In this document: piece by piece, positions 54,301 through 63,186 of the stretch
Layout of the letters: each line of letters opens with the position of its first letter
Numbering within the stretch: the stretch's first letter is position 1
NCBI RefSeq assembly: GCF_963662735.1
Contig: NZ_OY759744.1
Coordinates: 1,344,153-1,408,152, forward strand
Reading direction: 5' to 3'
Length of the DNA: 64,000 nt
Source of the DNA: an uncultured Methanoregula sp.
GTDB lineage: Archaea; Halobacteriota; Methanomicrobia; Methanomicrobiales; Methanospirillaceae
Notes under the pieces: generated by a model
Told to the model about the DNA's origin: nothing
Databases searched by the model: none
The model's input: the letters and a program-made list of their open reading frames with translations, nothing else
Made by a program: the position numbers and the translations under genes

Positions 54301-54926
54301 TTCTCGAGAACGGCAATTGTCGCAAGAGCCTTTGCAAGCTCTGAATGCAGTACTGCACGTTTGGAGATATCGCCAATCTCTTCTATGAGTTCAAGGGAAG
54401 TATAGATTAATTCTTGATCGCGGGTTGTGATCGCCCACACAATAAGAAGTGGAATAATATCGATCATTATCTCTGATCGATATTTTCTGAAACTGATCTT
54501 TTGCAGTACGATCATTCCGTCCCGAATAAACCGGGGATCTGATCTGGATACGCCTTTATCGATAAGATCCCGCGCAATCCTGGCAAAAATTCGCGACTGA
54601 TTGCTTTTTTTCCCCATCTTTTCGGAAAGCGAAAAAATTGGATTGAACCAACGTTCATCTTTTGTACTGATGTAATGATTTATGATCTGCGAGAACAGGT
54701 CCTCTGTTTCTTCTTCAGATATTTCAGGAAGTTCGTTCAGCAATGTTGCATCATTGCGTTTTATTGAAATATCTATAACAATTCTGTTGATTTCCCGGAG
54801 GATATTTTTCTGGGATTTTCTTCCCGCATTTAAGGTAACGTCCGGTATAGCTGATTCTATGCTCATCCAGACATCCCTTGGCAGGGCCTGCTGGAGTTTT
54901 CCGAGAATCTCACTGGACTGAACCAT
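51369..54926 (-). CDS. very large all-helical repeat protein of unknown function
   Basis: An 1185-residue protein with no signal peptide, membrane segment, Walker motif or metal site that I can see. It is built almost wholly of paired amphipathic helices of 35-45 residues, often with the pattern hxxxA...hh...D/E-P near turns (for example KITDPIEYISSLVAVYN, EKISSPYERASTIIDL, QRIHDPYVRFSGLCNL). This suggests a TPR/HEAT-like solenoid. Such proteins act as scaffolds. The unit recurs near residues 780-1010 most clearly. It precedes acyP (2 bp) and converges on cas1. I do not recognise a family. Confidence 0.85.
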   Translation of the reverse strand: MVQSSEILGKLQQALPRDVWMSIESAIPDVTLNAGRKSQKNILREINRIVIDISIKRNDATLLNELPEISEEETEDLFSQIINHYISTKDERWFNPIFSLSEKMGKKSNQSRIFARIARDLIDKGVSRSDPRFIRDGMIVLQKISFRKYRSEIMIDIIPLLIVWAITTRDQELIYTSLELIEEIGDISKRAVLHSELAKALATIAVLEKNRSSFFDSINQATGIHQKNRRHDCLVFIIEKGSRSIFGREMADVPLFITNFQKIPHDAYLEIISALTEQMLDRVKDKNLILETLQTLCKNNPSVTEILVLDLLKKAERSGDPWFLSSALDLQRHLLKSEPYPVRELVRAGISVAKNTKNMHILVDLVPLIDENLEPAVSSRIYLQFSQIMLTFDDFSSALGIFEKISQNLESTPLYADTLTHLLKKGILNDRILLINTSLLAQVNLKVVNAAIARTITELCKEAPSEEIIPHIPSVIDLLTLHPKRDHILLESITILVDRGFLDNCNPDILIHLTDTISDQSIKERAISLIVIKIAKIGVHARNRDLLQRAVGLTCEIEGQDTRSAALSSIIDEAAILAAQQGDLDLLLRMKVWSSSLLEPKLATYALANIIDGIIKYAIDQQSAGALEEAARITEDVNDPALKTHLLEKIAEGFVKIGCILLQDPLYPTDGNQITSVLNLFGRGMDIIKKNSKSHQISLKIACFIDIIISYSQSNDNPDYAVMLALYASEIANTYERDAMMARIISSMRDNIPHSGTTDPYEIMANHLFRNDISKTNPVVLNLIFQILQRIHDPYVRFSGLCNLADASIKLGDIERARQLMNQIHNDIRNLSAEYQQIMILADMATIYSDIDPKTASIYLNQGIRLLELVEPEKTSEVRRQVVLAIVRVNSVAPESKWIQVALDVVQKITDPIEYISSLVAVYNMFSHDKDQCNNLLKIMAATVEKISSPYERASTIIDLVPLALQNDNIEISLSLLAKADTLSGKINIQYIADIIRENMAQIYLVLYQKGKDKIFLDLANRIIHTIDNDEVRIHHLQQTGQKEPIDENSRYIKIKALSEKMLRENSHSSQITSLEHLVRSAADRGKEALFFCDLAIFFKRAGEGRLAQRMIQCAVKEARIIRPLSRRSYVMCDIALKIYASGSHEAAQEILDYAIDSATNIRQASVRDDVFDELGLAIKIMQGM

Positions 54927-55058
54927 ATTCTTTCACGAAGGACACTGATGAATGAGTACTGTGAATTAGATTAAATTATTAATAAATATTTTGATACCAA
55001 TCAGGCTCAAATTTATTTATTTTTTGCATACTGGGCAATATTTAGCGATTTTCACGAA

Positions 55059-55079
55059 ATATCGCAGTATTGGCGATAT
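55059..55079. repeat. inverted repeat ATATCGC/GCGATAT
   Basis: Seven-base arms with a 7-base spacer in the 257-bp gap between glmM and the 1185-residue gene. Possibly an operator; otherwise the gap holds only AT-rich DNA and the TATA region of the large gene (near 54982-54998). Confidence 0.45.
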
Positions 55080-55183
55080 CACACCTGGGTATCGTTCGAA
55101 AACCGGTTAATCTGAATTATCCTAAAATAAAGGAACCCGTCTATCCAGTTGCATAAGATAAACTAAACCAGATAATTTTTAGT

Positions 55184-56545
55184 TCAACTATATGTCAGGA
55201 TTTTTTGTTTGATCTCTTTATGGAAATTCTGACATGTGTCAGGATCATCTGCGTCAACAATGATCCGGATTATCGGCTCAGTTCCTGACGCTCTCACGAG
55301 TATCCAGGCATTCTGCCTGATGATCTTAATCCCGTCAGTCTGATCGATTTTTTCATGAGTATATGCGGATTTAATTGCGTCCATAATCTCATCTCCTTTT
55401 GGGGTTCTGATCTTATCTTTGAGGACATATCTTCTAGGCAATTGACTGATGAGTTCTGAAACCTTTTTACCCGTTGAAGAGAGGATGGACACCATCATTG
55501 CTGCTGTCATACCCCCATCCCGACAAAACTGATGTTCGGGGAAGATCAGGCCACCATTTCCTTCACCCCCGAATATCACATTCACACCTTCATTCAGTAG
55601 TGAACGCATCGTACGGGCGACATAGATACTGCCAACAGGAGTGTATGTTACCGTTCCACCTTCCATGGTTATTACTTTCTCAACAACCTGGCCGGTACTG
55701 ACCGGAGTCACAACCGTTCCTTTTTTCTTATGGCAGATATACTGGGCAATAAGTGCAAACTGCTGATCTTCCTCAACGAATTTTCCTGTTTCATCAACGA
55801 ATACAGCGCGATCTGCATCCCCATCGTGGGCAACTCCGAATGCTGCTCCGCTGCTGATGACAAGTTCTGATAATGGACGGAGTCCTTCTATTGAAGGTTC
55901 GGGAAGCCGGCCTGGAAATGTTCCATCCATCTTTCCATTTATCGTTAAAACACAGCATCCCATTGCTGTGAGAATAACCGGGGTTGTAAGACAGGCAGGC
56001 CCGGATCCGGGATCTGCAACAACGGTAATTCCTTTTCCCGGACTGCCAGGAAAATGTCCTGAAATCGATGAACAATATTCCTGAATGAGATGGGGAGCAA
56101 TTGATTCGCTGCCTGCTTCTTTCCATGTCCCGAGAGGAAAAGAATTGCTGAAGATCAATGTTTCAAGTTTGATGGTTTCTTCATCCCCCATCTCGGTTCC
56201 ATCCGGCTCGATAATCTTGACACCGTTATATTCGGGGGGATTGTGAGAGGCCGTTATCATTACCCCTCCCTCGAAGTGTTCCCGAACAATATATTGGAGT
56301 GCAGGTGTAGGGAGAATTCCGCAGTCGGTTACGTTACATCCTGCTGCAAGGAGACCGGCTTTTACAGCCTTAATAAGGGATTCGCCGGAGGTTCGTGTAT
56401 CCCGGCCAACAGCAATTTGTCCGCTTCTCATGGATCCGAGAGACTGGCCGACCTTGATCATAAGTTCCGGTGTAATATCCTTACCAGTAACACCTCTCAC
56501 ACCGTTTGTACCGAACATTTGTTTTTTCATTTTTACTACGGTCAT
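55184..56545 (-). CDS. glmM: phosphoglucosamine mutase / phosphomannomutase family protein
   Basis: Alpha-D-phosphohexomutase that moves phosphate between C6 and C1 of a hexose(amine), feeding UDP-GlcNAc or GDP-mannose synthesis. The phosphoserine loop TASHNPPEYNG is near residue 100, the metal loop DGDADRAVFV near 240, and the phosphate-binding RASGTEPIIRI near 425. A GGGGAG site 6 nt before 56545 supports that ATG over the one at 56530. Length 453 residues. Last of a DUF5806-mobB-glmM operon. Confidence 0.92.
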   Translation of the reverse strand: MTVVKMKKQMFGTNGVRGVTGKDITPELMIKVGQSLGSMRSGQIAVGRDTRTSGESLIKAVKAGLLAAGCNVTDCGILPTPALQYIVREHFEGGVMITASHNPPEYNGVKIIEPDGTEMGDEETIKLETLIFSNSFPLGTWKEAGSESIAPHLIQEYCSSISGHFPGSPGKGITVVADPGSGPACLTTPVILTAMGCCVLTINGKMDGTFPGRLPEPSIEGLRPLSELVISSGAAFGVAHDGDADRAVFVDETGKFVEEDQQFALIAQYICHKKKGTVVTPVSTGQVVEKVITMEGGTVTYTPVGSIYVARTMRSLLNEGVNVIFGGEGNGGLIFPEHQFCRDGGMTAAMMVSILSSTGKKVSELISQLPRRYVLKDKIRTPKGDEIMDAIKSAYTHEKIDQTDGIKIIRQNAWILVRASGTEPIIRIIVDADDPDTCQNFHKEIKQKILTYS

Positions 56546-56547
56546 GG

Positions 56548-56982
56548 TTAACTCCCCTTTAGGGTTTTATCTAAAAACGTTTCAAAAAGATCAAGATTCA
56601 ATATGACCTGATCAATAGAGGGATTGTTCAGAGCGCATTTCTCGATCTCAAGACTACCGATCACGATTTTTGGGAAAGAGTACTGTTTGAAGCCTTCAAT
56701 TACTACAAAATCCATTTCCAGCCCTGCAAGCAGTTTTAATGCTTTATCCAGCTCGTTGTTCCGTATAACAACTACTGACTTTTGTGCGTCAATACCTACA
56801 GTAATGGTTGCACCGGCCTCAAAAAAAATGGTCGTATCCTTGCCGTCTTCGAGCTTATAATCATGATCTCCCAGATGTTTTATAACAGAAACGCTACCGA
56901 TTTTTTTTAATTCGGGAATCAGATTTTTGATAAATGTAGTTTTCCCGGAATTCGAACGGCCAACAACATGGATAATTTTCAT
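56548..56982 (-). CDS. mobB: molybdopterin-guanine dinucleotide biosynthesis protein MobB
   Basis: GTP-binding accessory protein for bis-MGD cofactor synthesis, needed for formylmethanofuran and formate dehydrogenases. The P-loop reads VVGRSNSGKTTFIKNL at the N-terminus. The EGFKQYSFPKIVI segment near residue 98 is typical. Length 144 residues. Starts inside the stop of the DUF5806 gene (4-bp overlap). Confidence 0.92.
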   Translation of the reverse strand: MKIIHVVGRSNSGKTTFIKNLIPELKKIGSVSVIKHLGDHDYKLEDGKDTTIFFEAGATITVGIDAQKSVVVIRNNELDKALKLLAGLEMDFVVIEGFKQYSFPKIVIGSLEIEKCALNNPSIDQVILNLDLFETFLDKTLKGS

Positions 56983-57734
56983 GATGGAAGTATCCCCTCA
57001 CCATTTTTTTTATCAGGGTGATTGTCCTGTTGATTTGCGTCTAATGTATTATTATGGTCTTTTACATACTCTGAATGGGTTTGATTAGTAGACTCCTCTT
57101 TGTCAGACAATTGCGAAGAATCATTTTTCTTTTGGATGATATCTGGGCTATCTATGCCGGTTGAATCAGATATTTGTACATCTGGCTGAGTGATATCCGC
57201 TATATTTGCCGGCATGGGGATGTCATTTTCTTCTCCCCGTGTCTTGAGTATGGTTTTTGCAGCTTCTCCCACACTTCTCATTACTGTGGTAATGCGATCC
57301 TCGATATCGATCTCTTCATCGATATCCAGTGTCGTTCCTTCTACTTCCAGGAGAAATCGTGCAACTTCGCTGGCTTCAAAAAGTAGATCATCGAGTTCAT
57401 CTGTGGTGAAAAAGCCGCACATAGCACCATAAAAAAAAGTTGCGCTTGCCTTTCTCACTTTTTTCTTGAATGAGTTGCGTGCCTGGTTTACTGCCTGGGG
57501 GGTATAAGTATCCTCCATGAAGGGGACGAGTTCGGGAAGATGCTTCCCGATGAAGGTCATCTCTGCTCCTCCGGATGTACGAAAATCGGTGCAGAGTCGG
57601 GCCAGAGCCCATTCCCTTGCTGTGATGTAGGTGCGCTTCCGTAAAAAGTGATTCACCTTTCGGTAAGTGGCTCCATCGACCTTCTTGAATTTTTTATATT
57701 TGTTGATCTCCTGCTGGATATCTCCCTCGTCCAT
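56979..57734 (-). CDS. DUF5806-family protein with acidic tail
   Basis: The N-terminal 165 residues match DUF5806, a family found in methanogens and haloarchaea with strongly conserved YRKVNHFLRKRTYITAREWA and TDTYTPQAVNQARNSF-type stretches (here EDTYTPQAVNQARN). The domain is helical and has no known function. The C-terminal 85 residues are Asp/Asn/Ser/Gln-rich and probably disordered. ATG 57734 is chosen from the family start; the longer frame to 57812 covers the promoter. First gene of an operon with mobB and glmM. Length 251 residues. Confidence 0.85.
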   Translation of the reverse strand: MDEGDIQQEINKYKKFKKVDGATYRKVNHFLRKRTYITAREWALARLCTDFRTSGGAEMTFIGKHLPELVPFMEDTYTPQAVNQARNSFKKKVRKASATFFYGAMCGFFTTDELDDLLFEASEVARFLLEVEGTTLDIDEEIDIEDRITTVMRSVGEAAKTILKTRGEENDIPMPANIADITQPDVQISDSTGIDSPDIIQKKNDSSQLSDKEESTNQTHSEYVKDHNNTLDANQQDNHPDKKNGEGILPS

Positions 57735-57983
57735 TGATGATACATCCTTATTTTTTGGTTTATTATCGTTTTTTGAATAATGGTAAAATAATCGACCTGT
57801 TTTGTATAGCATTATGGGGTTTATTCTTTATAAAAGATCTATGAATTCGGTATATTTTTCTATCGGCAAATTTTATTTTCCCGAGTGCGAAGATTCCATT
57901 CGCCAATTCTCTTCTCTCTGAAAGGCGATTCACAAAAAAGTGCTTTTGATCTGTGGGGAATTTGTTTCGAGTATACTTTATAT

Positions 57984-58331
57984 TTATTTGTTATCATGGG
58001 ATTGTTCTCCCATAATATCCCTGATGTAATATTTCATTTTGGATTTGTTGGGAGGTATTTCTTCTTTTTTATCCTGAACAAGGATTGTCTGATGAATATC
58101 TTTTTGTTCCTGATTGTTATTTGTAGTTGCATGGGCACCCGGTTTACCTGATCTGTTACTATTGACTTCAATAAAGGAATCAAGGGACTCTCTTGGTATT
58201 CTCCAGGCACGATAGGAAATTTTTATCCCCTGCAGTTTTCCTGAGCGAAGCCACAGGTGAACGGTTTTCTGATGAACCCCTAGTCTATCAGCAACCTCTT
58301 TAGGGGTCAGCATCTGGGTACTGTCTGCCAT
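57984..58331 (-). CDS. excisionase-type helix-turn-helix DNA-binding protein
   Basis: A 115-residue protein. Residues 6-57 form a MerR/excisionase-like winged HTH (LTPKEVADRLGVHQKTVHLWLRSGKL, ending IPRESLDSFI), the type encoded by many integrated elements. The C-terminal half is Gln/Asn/Lys-rich and lacks structure. Its promoter has a clear palindromic operator between TATA and ATG, suggesting self-repression. It stands near two recombinase genes in AT-rich DNA. Confidence 0.85.
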   Translation of the reverse strand: MADSTQMLTPKEVADRLGVHQKTVHLWLRSGKLQGIKISYRAWRIPRESLDSFIEVNSNRSGKPGAHATTNNNQEQKDIHQTILVQDKKEEIPPNKSKMKYYIRDIMGEQSHDNK

Positions 58332-58340
58332 AACGCAATA

Positions 58341-58363
58341 TTACCAATGATTCCCTTTGGTAA
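58341..58363. promoter_or_regulatory. operator palindrome TTACCAA-N9-TTGGTAA
   Basis: A perfect 7-bp inverted repeat in the promoter of the HTH gene, between its TATA element and its ATG, where a bound dimer would block transcription start. Single half-sites TTACCAA recur at 59843, 62752 and 63735 in the same island. Confidence 0.6.
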
Positions 58364-58373
58364 AAAATATAAC
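58363..58373 (-). promoter_or_regulatory. TATA box of the HTH gene
   Basis: Minus-strand GTTATATTTTT lies about 35-40 nt before the ATG, adjoining the operator palindrome. Confidence 0.5.
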
Positions 58374-59797
58374 TGCGAAGATATGTGAAAGGACAGATGA
58401 TTTCAATCCGACTTTTCGTTCTTATTTCAGGAAATTCTTCTGTTCTTGAGATTGCGGTTACCCGGTGTTAAGATTATACTTTCGCCAGGGATCGAATGGG
58501 TTATCTGGGCTTCGGGTATATGGTTTCCAAAATCATCTTTTGTATATAGCATCATATAGTTTATCGCCCATTTGCGATTAAAGATCTGATACGAAAAAAT
58601 CGATATTCTCGACGATAAAAGAATTTTGCCAAGCCTTTTTGTTGTGAATTTTATTGGTAAAATTGTTCGATTTAAATCCAGTTGGGAAAAAAAGGAGTTT
58701 CCGTCTCTAAAAAACAACGCTGGGACGCGGCAGAAATCATACCTCTATGGGGTAATCTATTCTGAACAACGTAGTGATTTAAGGAGCAGACTGCCTTATG
58801 AAGAAAAAATAACCTCGTCAGAACCGGACATTTAGATTGTTGAATTGACGTCCCGATTTGTCAGGAATTTCAATATCAGCCATCATTAGTCAAAATATTC
58901 TGAAAAAAATCTATCCATCGTTTGCTATGGTTTCAGCTGAATATGAACGGCCTGCGACGATTATCTCGATATCATTGAATTAACTGTGATTTGGCAATCT
59001 TCGCAAGGATATTACCTCAAAGAGGCCCCCCTTATTACTAACCATAAATTCTGCCAAGATGAGATTCCTAATATTTACCCTGGTGATCGACTGACTTATA
59101 GGTTAGTTTTGCGATCGAATCGAATGAGTAACGAATACCCCTAATTTCGTCGGGATTACCCTTACTAGGTTCTATCTGCTATCTCTCCAGGAGAACATAT
59201 AGTCTGAAAACGATTCAGATAACCCTCTGGATCCCTATTATTTCGGTTTGACAGTCTCGTATTCAGCTTGAATGTCCCCCTCGCCCCGCGAACTCGTGGC
59301 AATGTCCTGTGAAACGATTGTCTTATCTTTATGTCCTCTTCATGATGTTGCTTAAAGAAAATTCACTTAATGATTCAGAAAACATTCAATTCTTTTTCAT
59401 TCATTCCGGTCAAAATTGACATTGAATGGATAAGTGTGTATAAACAGAAGGGAAGCGTTTTGCTGTTTCTTCTGCTTGAAAAGCACTTCGTAAAAATAGT
59501 CAAGTGGGGAATGTCCCTCGTGAAACGGAAGAAATGGAAACTCTCTCAAAAGTAAGAAAAAATCGATGAGATTACCTTTAGATTTTTTTTCAATTTGCAA
59601 ATATTTCCAATAGCGCCTATCTGAAATGTTGCCAGCAGAACCTAAGATTTCACCAGCTGCGGGGTTTTAATGCAATCTATTGGGTTAATACAGTATCTAC
59701 GACGGAACTTGTTCCAGACCCTCATATTAGGCACTGGTTGGATGTTAATCCCTTTTTGTGTGCGTGATACCGACACAAGGAAAAGAACCCCCATTTT
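58374..59797. other. 1.4-kb AT-rich stretch without a convincing gene
   Basis: Short frames exist but none has a good start with a ribosome-binding site or a recognisable domain. The best is a 96-codon minus-strand frame at 58427-58717, whose last 45 residues have protein-like composition; it could be a decayed gene. A 61-codon plus-strand frame at 59370-59555 is Lys/Phe-rich and doubtful. The region is probably eroded or regulatory DNA of an integrated element. Confidence 0.5.
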
Positions 59798-59803
59798 ACA
59801 GAA

Positions 59804-59890
59804 TTTTGTCAAAAATCCTTTATCAAAAACGAGCATTAATAATTACCAAAATACTTATACCTTTTTGACAATGTATTCTTATCAAAAAGG
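59804..59890. repeat. TTRTCAAAAA repeats and inverted repeat in the recombinase promoter
   Basis: Four copies of TCAAAAA occur: direct at 59809, 59823 and 59882, and inverted at 59862-59868. The last pair forms an imperfect palindrome, CCTTTTTGACA (59860-59870) with TATCAAAAAGG (59880-59890), 10 of 11 bases matching, ending 7 nt before the recombinase ATG. This is where a res site or operator for a serine recombinase would lie. Confidence 0.55.
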
Positions 59891-59897
59891 AAGACTT

Positions 59898-60500
59898 ATG
59901 ATAAAAATTGGATATGTCCGGGTTTCCCGGGAAGATCAGAATGTTGAAAATCAGATCAATCTGCTTGAATCTGAAGGACTTCCCCGCGATTCTATCTTTG
60001 TGGATCGGATTTCAGGAATCTCCCCGGTAGAGGATCGTGAGGGATATGCAAAGATGATGCAGTGCATAAAAAACCGGACTTCGGGTGATATAATCACCTT
60101 GTATGTCTTTGAAATTTCTCGCCTGGGGCGTTCGTTCCTTGAAACACTGAATACCGTTAGGGTCCTTGAGGAATCCGGTGTCCGTGTATGGTCTCTTTCT
60201 CCGGCAGAATCCTGGAGCCGTATCGAAGATAAAAAACTCCGGGATCTGATGCTCTCGATCTTTTCCTGGGTAGCCGATCGTGAACGGGAGAACCTTATCG
60301 AAAGGACGAAACTTGGGCTTGCCCGGGCAAGGGCTGAGGGTAAGCATCTCGGCCGGCCAGAGCGGGTAATTCCGTGGAAAAGAGTGAAAGAACTGCAGGA
60401 AAAAGATATTTCCCTGGCTGCAATCTCCCGTATCCTTGATATCCCGTATACGACCCTGTACCGTCATAAATCACAACTTGATAAGGATACTTCCCTGTGA
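59898..60500 (+). CDS. small serine recombinase (resolvase/invertase family)
   Basis: A 200-residue site-specific recombinase. The catalytic Ser 10 is in GYVRVSREDQ, followed by the Arg-rich catalytic patch (FEISRLGRSF near 76 and ERENLIERTKLGLARARAEG near 135). The C-terminus is an HTH domain (LAAISRILDIPYTTLYRHKS). It is of the small resolvase/invertase class, not the large integrase class. ATG 59898 is the family start; the frame is open 76 codons upstream but that crosses the repeats. AT-rich flanks and a dyad after the stop suggest its target is local. Confidence 0.92.
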   Translation: MIKIGYVRVSREDQNVENQINLLESEGLPRDSIFVDRISGISPVEDREGYAKMMQCIKNRTSGDIITLYVFEISRLGRSFLETLNTVRVLEESGVRVWSLSPAESWSRIEDKKLRDLMLSIFSWVADRERENLIERTKLGLARARAEGKHLGRPERVIPWKRVKELQEKDISLAAISRILDIPYTTLYRHKSQLDKDTSL

Positions 60501-60894
60501 TTTTTTGTAGGTGTATGTTCCTGATTTCGTTAATAATCTGAATTTTCATCCAATGAAATTTCTGGATATTCAGATTATTCTCGCACGTGGAATCAATTTC
60601 CGGTTTCCTTTTTTAGCCTGATTGTACCGTCGATCTATTGGGAAAGAGGGCTATAGCGTGATTCTGTTGGCAATTATCCGTGTTTATGGGAAAAGTTACC
60701 TGCCGATCTGAAAAAACCCCCCTTTTGTGGAGTGTTGTTTTTCAGAACAGATTGTTTCAATTCGTCTCTGCCGTGAGTTATCCCGACAAATAGTACGGAG
60801 AAGTAAAATTCTGCTTCTGATTGAGAATCGGAGACTTCGCAGAATAGGTATTCTGCGCAAACCTTTATTTATTTGAGATAAAATAGAATAGAGC
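60501..60894. other. 394-bp gap between the two recombinase genes
   Basis: No credible gene. It contains the long inverted repeat at 60532-60579 and, at its end, the TATA region TTTATTTATTTGAG (60862-60875) of the tyrosine recombinase. Confidence 0.6.
60532..60579. repeat. long inverted repeat after the serine recombinase
   Basis: AATAATCTGAAT and ATTCAGATTATT, perfect 12-bp arms, enclose 24 bases with inner arms TCCA/TGGA. It begins 32 bp after the recombinase stop. It may be a recombination site or a transcript-end hairpin. Confidence 0.6.
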
Positions 60895-61815
60895 ATGGAA
60901 AGCGGGTATTTTTCGGAGTGGCTCAAGTCATACCGTACTTACCTCCGGATGCGAAACTATTCTGCCCGCACGCTTGACAGTTACGAACAGGTGATCAAGC
61001 ATTTCGGTTATTATGTCTGGCTCCGTCGGCATACTGAAGTAACAAAGCTTGTTATTTACTGGAAGGATATCGAGAAAGCCCGGCTCGACACCAGTGTTGA
61101 TGTCACGCCGTTGATGGTGACGGATTTCCTTTCCTTTGTTTCTTCAATGAGGACCTACAAACCCAAGACATATCATCGCATCATCTCCACACTCAGCTCT
61201 TTTTACCGTTTTTTATATACCCAGGGGGCGGTTACGGCAAATCCCCTGACGGGAATTGATCGTCCCCGAATAAAACAGCAGGATATCAAATACCTAAAGC
61301 ACAGCCAGGTGCTCCGTTTGATTGATTCGATTGAGGATCCGCGGGATAAACTGATTGTCAGGACGATCTATGCGACCGGGGTCCGGGTGTCTGAATTATG
61401 CAACATGAATATCGAGGATATTGATTTCGATGAGCATACCATCCGGATACGCGGAAAAGGAGACAAAACCAGGATTGTTTTCGTTGATGATGATACCTTA
61501 AAGGATCTTTCAGCGTTCATCGGCAACAGAATCGTTGGTCCCCTTTTTGTTGGTCAGCAGGGAAAACACATCTCTTCGCGGGCGATCCAGCATATCTTCA
61601 AGCATTATGCCCCGAATGGCATCACGCCTCATAAAATCCGTCACAGTTATGCCAGTGAATTGTATAAACGATCGAAAAATCTGCGGGTTGTTCAGGAAAA
61701 TCTCGGGCACACTTCCATTAAAACAACGGAAATCTATCTGCACACGGATATTGATGAGCGGCGGCAGATTTATCAGCAGTTTTTCCCCCTTTCGGGGTCA
61801 AATGATAAAGAATAA
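60895..61815 (+). CDS. tyrosine recombinase (XerA/XerD-like integrase)
   Basis: A 306-residue integrase. It has a SAM-like core-binding domain (residues 5-115, with NYSARTLDSYEQVIKHF) and a catalytic domain with all residues present: Arg 164 (TGVRVSEL), Lys 188 (RGKGDKTR), His 246 and Arg 249 (HKIRHSYAS), His 272 (LGHTSIKTTEIYLH) and Tyr 281. The size and sequence fit archaeal XerA, which resolves chromosome dimers at dif, but an element integrase is equally possible given the neighbouring resolvase and tRNA-Gln. The ATG has a TATA box about 25 nt upstream. Confidence 0.93.
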   Translation: MESGYFSEWLKSYRTYLRMRNYSARTLDSYEQVIKHFGYYVWLRRHTEVTKLVIYWKDIEKARLDTSVDVTPLMVTDFLSFVSSMRTYKPKTYHRIISTLSSFYRFLYTQGAVTANPLTGIDRPRIKQQDIKYLKHSQVLRLIDSIEDPRDKLIVRTIYATGVRVSELCNMNIEDIDFDEHTIRIRGKGDKTRIVFVDDDTLKDLSAFIGNRIVGPLFVGQQGKHISSRAIQHIFKHYAPNGITPHKIRHSYASELYKRSKNLRVVQENLGHTSIKTTEIYLHTDIDERRQIYQQFFPLSGSNDKE

Positions 61816-63186
61816 TTTTTTTTATCCCTCGATATAAACCATATGATGCTATACATACGTGCATAATTTTTTGCCGATACTGATTGATAAAAAATACCTG
61901 GTTCGTGCATGGTATGAAGTGCCCAATGGTTTCAAGATCCTCATCAAGAACTCTTGATAATCGCTTTTCGGGATAAAGTTACACAAAGTCATCACCCCGA
62001 TGGGGGATTTTCCAACGAACCTTCCCTATCATTCCCTATACGTGCAAGGAACAAACCCACGTTATGTTTTTCAGGCACTCGATTCCTTTATGAGGTGGAA
62101 TGGTATTATGGTGACAAATGAGTCTTTCCCGGACAATACTCTTAGGTATCGGTATTGCCCGTGATTGGGTTGCGATTGTAACAATCCTGAATATACTGGA
62201 TATTATTGTATCCCTGGACTTCAGGGCCGTGACGTAATCTGTTTGTTTTCATACAATCCTGATAATTTTTTAGTAAAAAAATTCGAGCAATTATTTCATT
62301 CAATGGTGCTCCCCCAATCTTGAATTATATCTTCCCCTATGAGGATTTCTATGCAATAAATCAACATTGATCCAATTATTCCAATGTCATAACGAAAAAA
62401 AGAATTTTTCCAAATATATTGTTTTCTGATTTCATTCGTAAATCGTTATAGTACAATTACTGCACTTTCCTTTATATTGTTATATTCATTTCTGAATTCA
62501 TTTATTGAATTTTCTGTCGGAATGTTCTGTAAAATAGAAATTTATCAAATCATTCACTTTTATGAAGTAATTTACAAATCTCCAAAAAATTAAATTCTTA
62601 ATCTCTCTCATAAAATGAATTACTCGTAAGAATATTCCATTCTACCACTGTATATTTTTTTGATTCTTCATATTTCTGATCTCTAATTATACCCGAATGT
62701 ATGCATAAAATTATGATTTATCGAATTGTTTCAATTCTCTGATGTAAATAATTACCAATAAAAAAATTTTGATTTCTTAATCATCGTCGTAATTAAGAAA
62801 CGTTATCCGGGAAAAATTCATTTTATGGGCAATTGGCTCAACATTAGTATCTAATATTTCTGTATTCGAATTTATCTCATTAATAGTCGTATATCTATTT
62901 TTTTCAAATTTTTCCAGTTATATACGTAATTTTGTTAAATCAAAAATTTCAGATTTCTCTTCCGTTAACGTAAATATAATAAAAATTCAAAATAGAATGA
63001 ATGTTTTTAAAATACGGGGTGGTTTAGTTACAGGATTTGGAGATATGCAAATTATTCTTTTAATGCATAATACCTCGTAGATTCTCATGCATTGTTGTCC
63101 GGATGGTATGGTGAATTGGAATATTTCGTCGAATGTATAACCACAATTCTTTTCTCTCCCCTTGTTGACATAGTTCCGGAGTATCA
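61816..63186. other. 1.37-kb strongly AT-rich stretch without a clear gene
   Basis: The lowest-G+C part of the window, especially 62280-63000. Frames are short and full of stops. A 32-codon frame from a GTG at 61859 has natural-looking residues (for example AWYEVPNGFKILIKN) and may be a relic. The 66-codon minus-strand frame at 62987-63187 abuts the next gene and has no ribosome-binding site. Decayed element DNA is the simplest reading. Confidence 0.55.

Noticed and set aside
49935-57983. Casposon carrying cas1
   Set aside because: No family B polymerase, no HNH or HTH gene beside cas1, no terminal inverted repeats or target duplication seen; flanking genes are chromosomal.
57885-58151. Plus-strand 88-codon hydrophobic ORF
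   Set aside because: It is antisense to the 3' half of the HTH gene; its Phe-rich composition is the shadow of an Asn/Lys-rich sequence.
59670-59897. N-terminal extension of the serine recombinase
   Set aside because: The frame is open for 76 codons upstream, but the family begins at MIKIGYVRVS and the upstream part covers promoter repeats.
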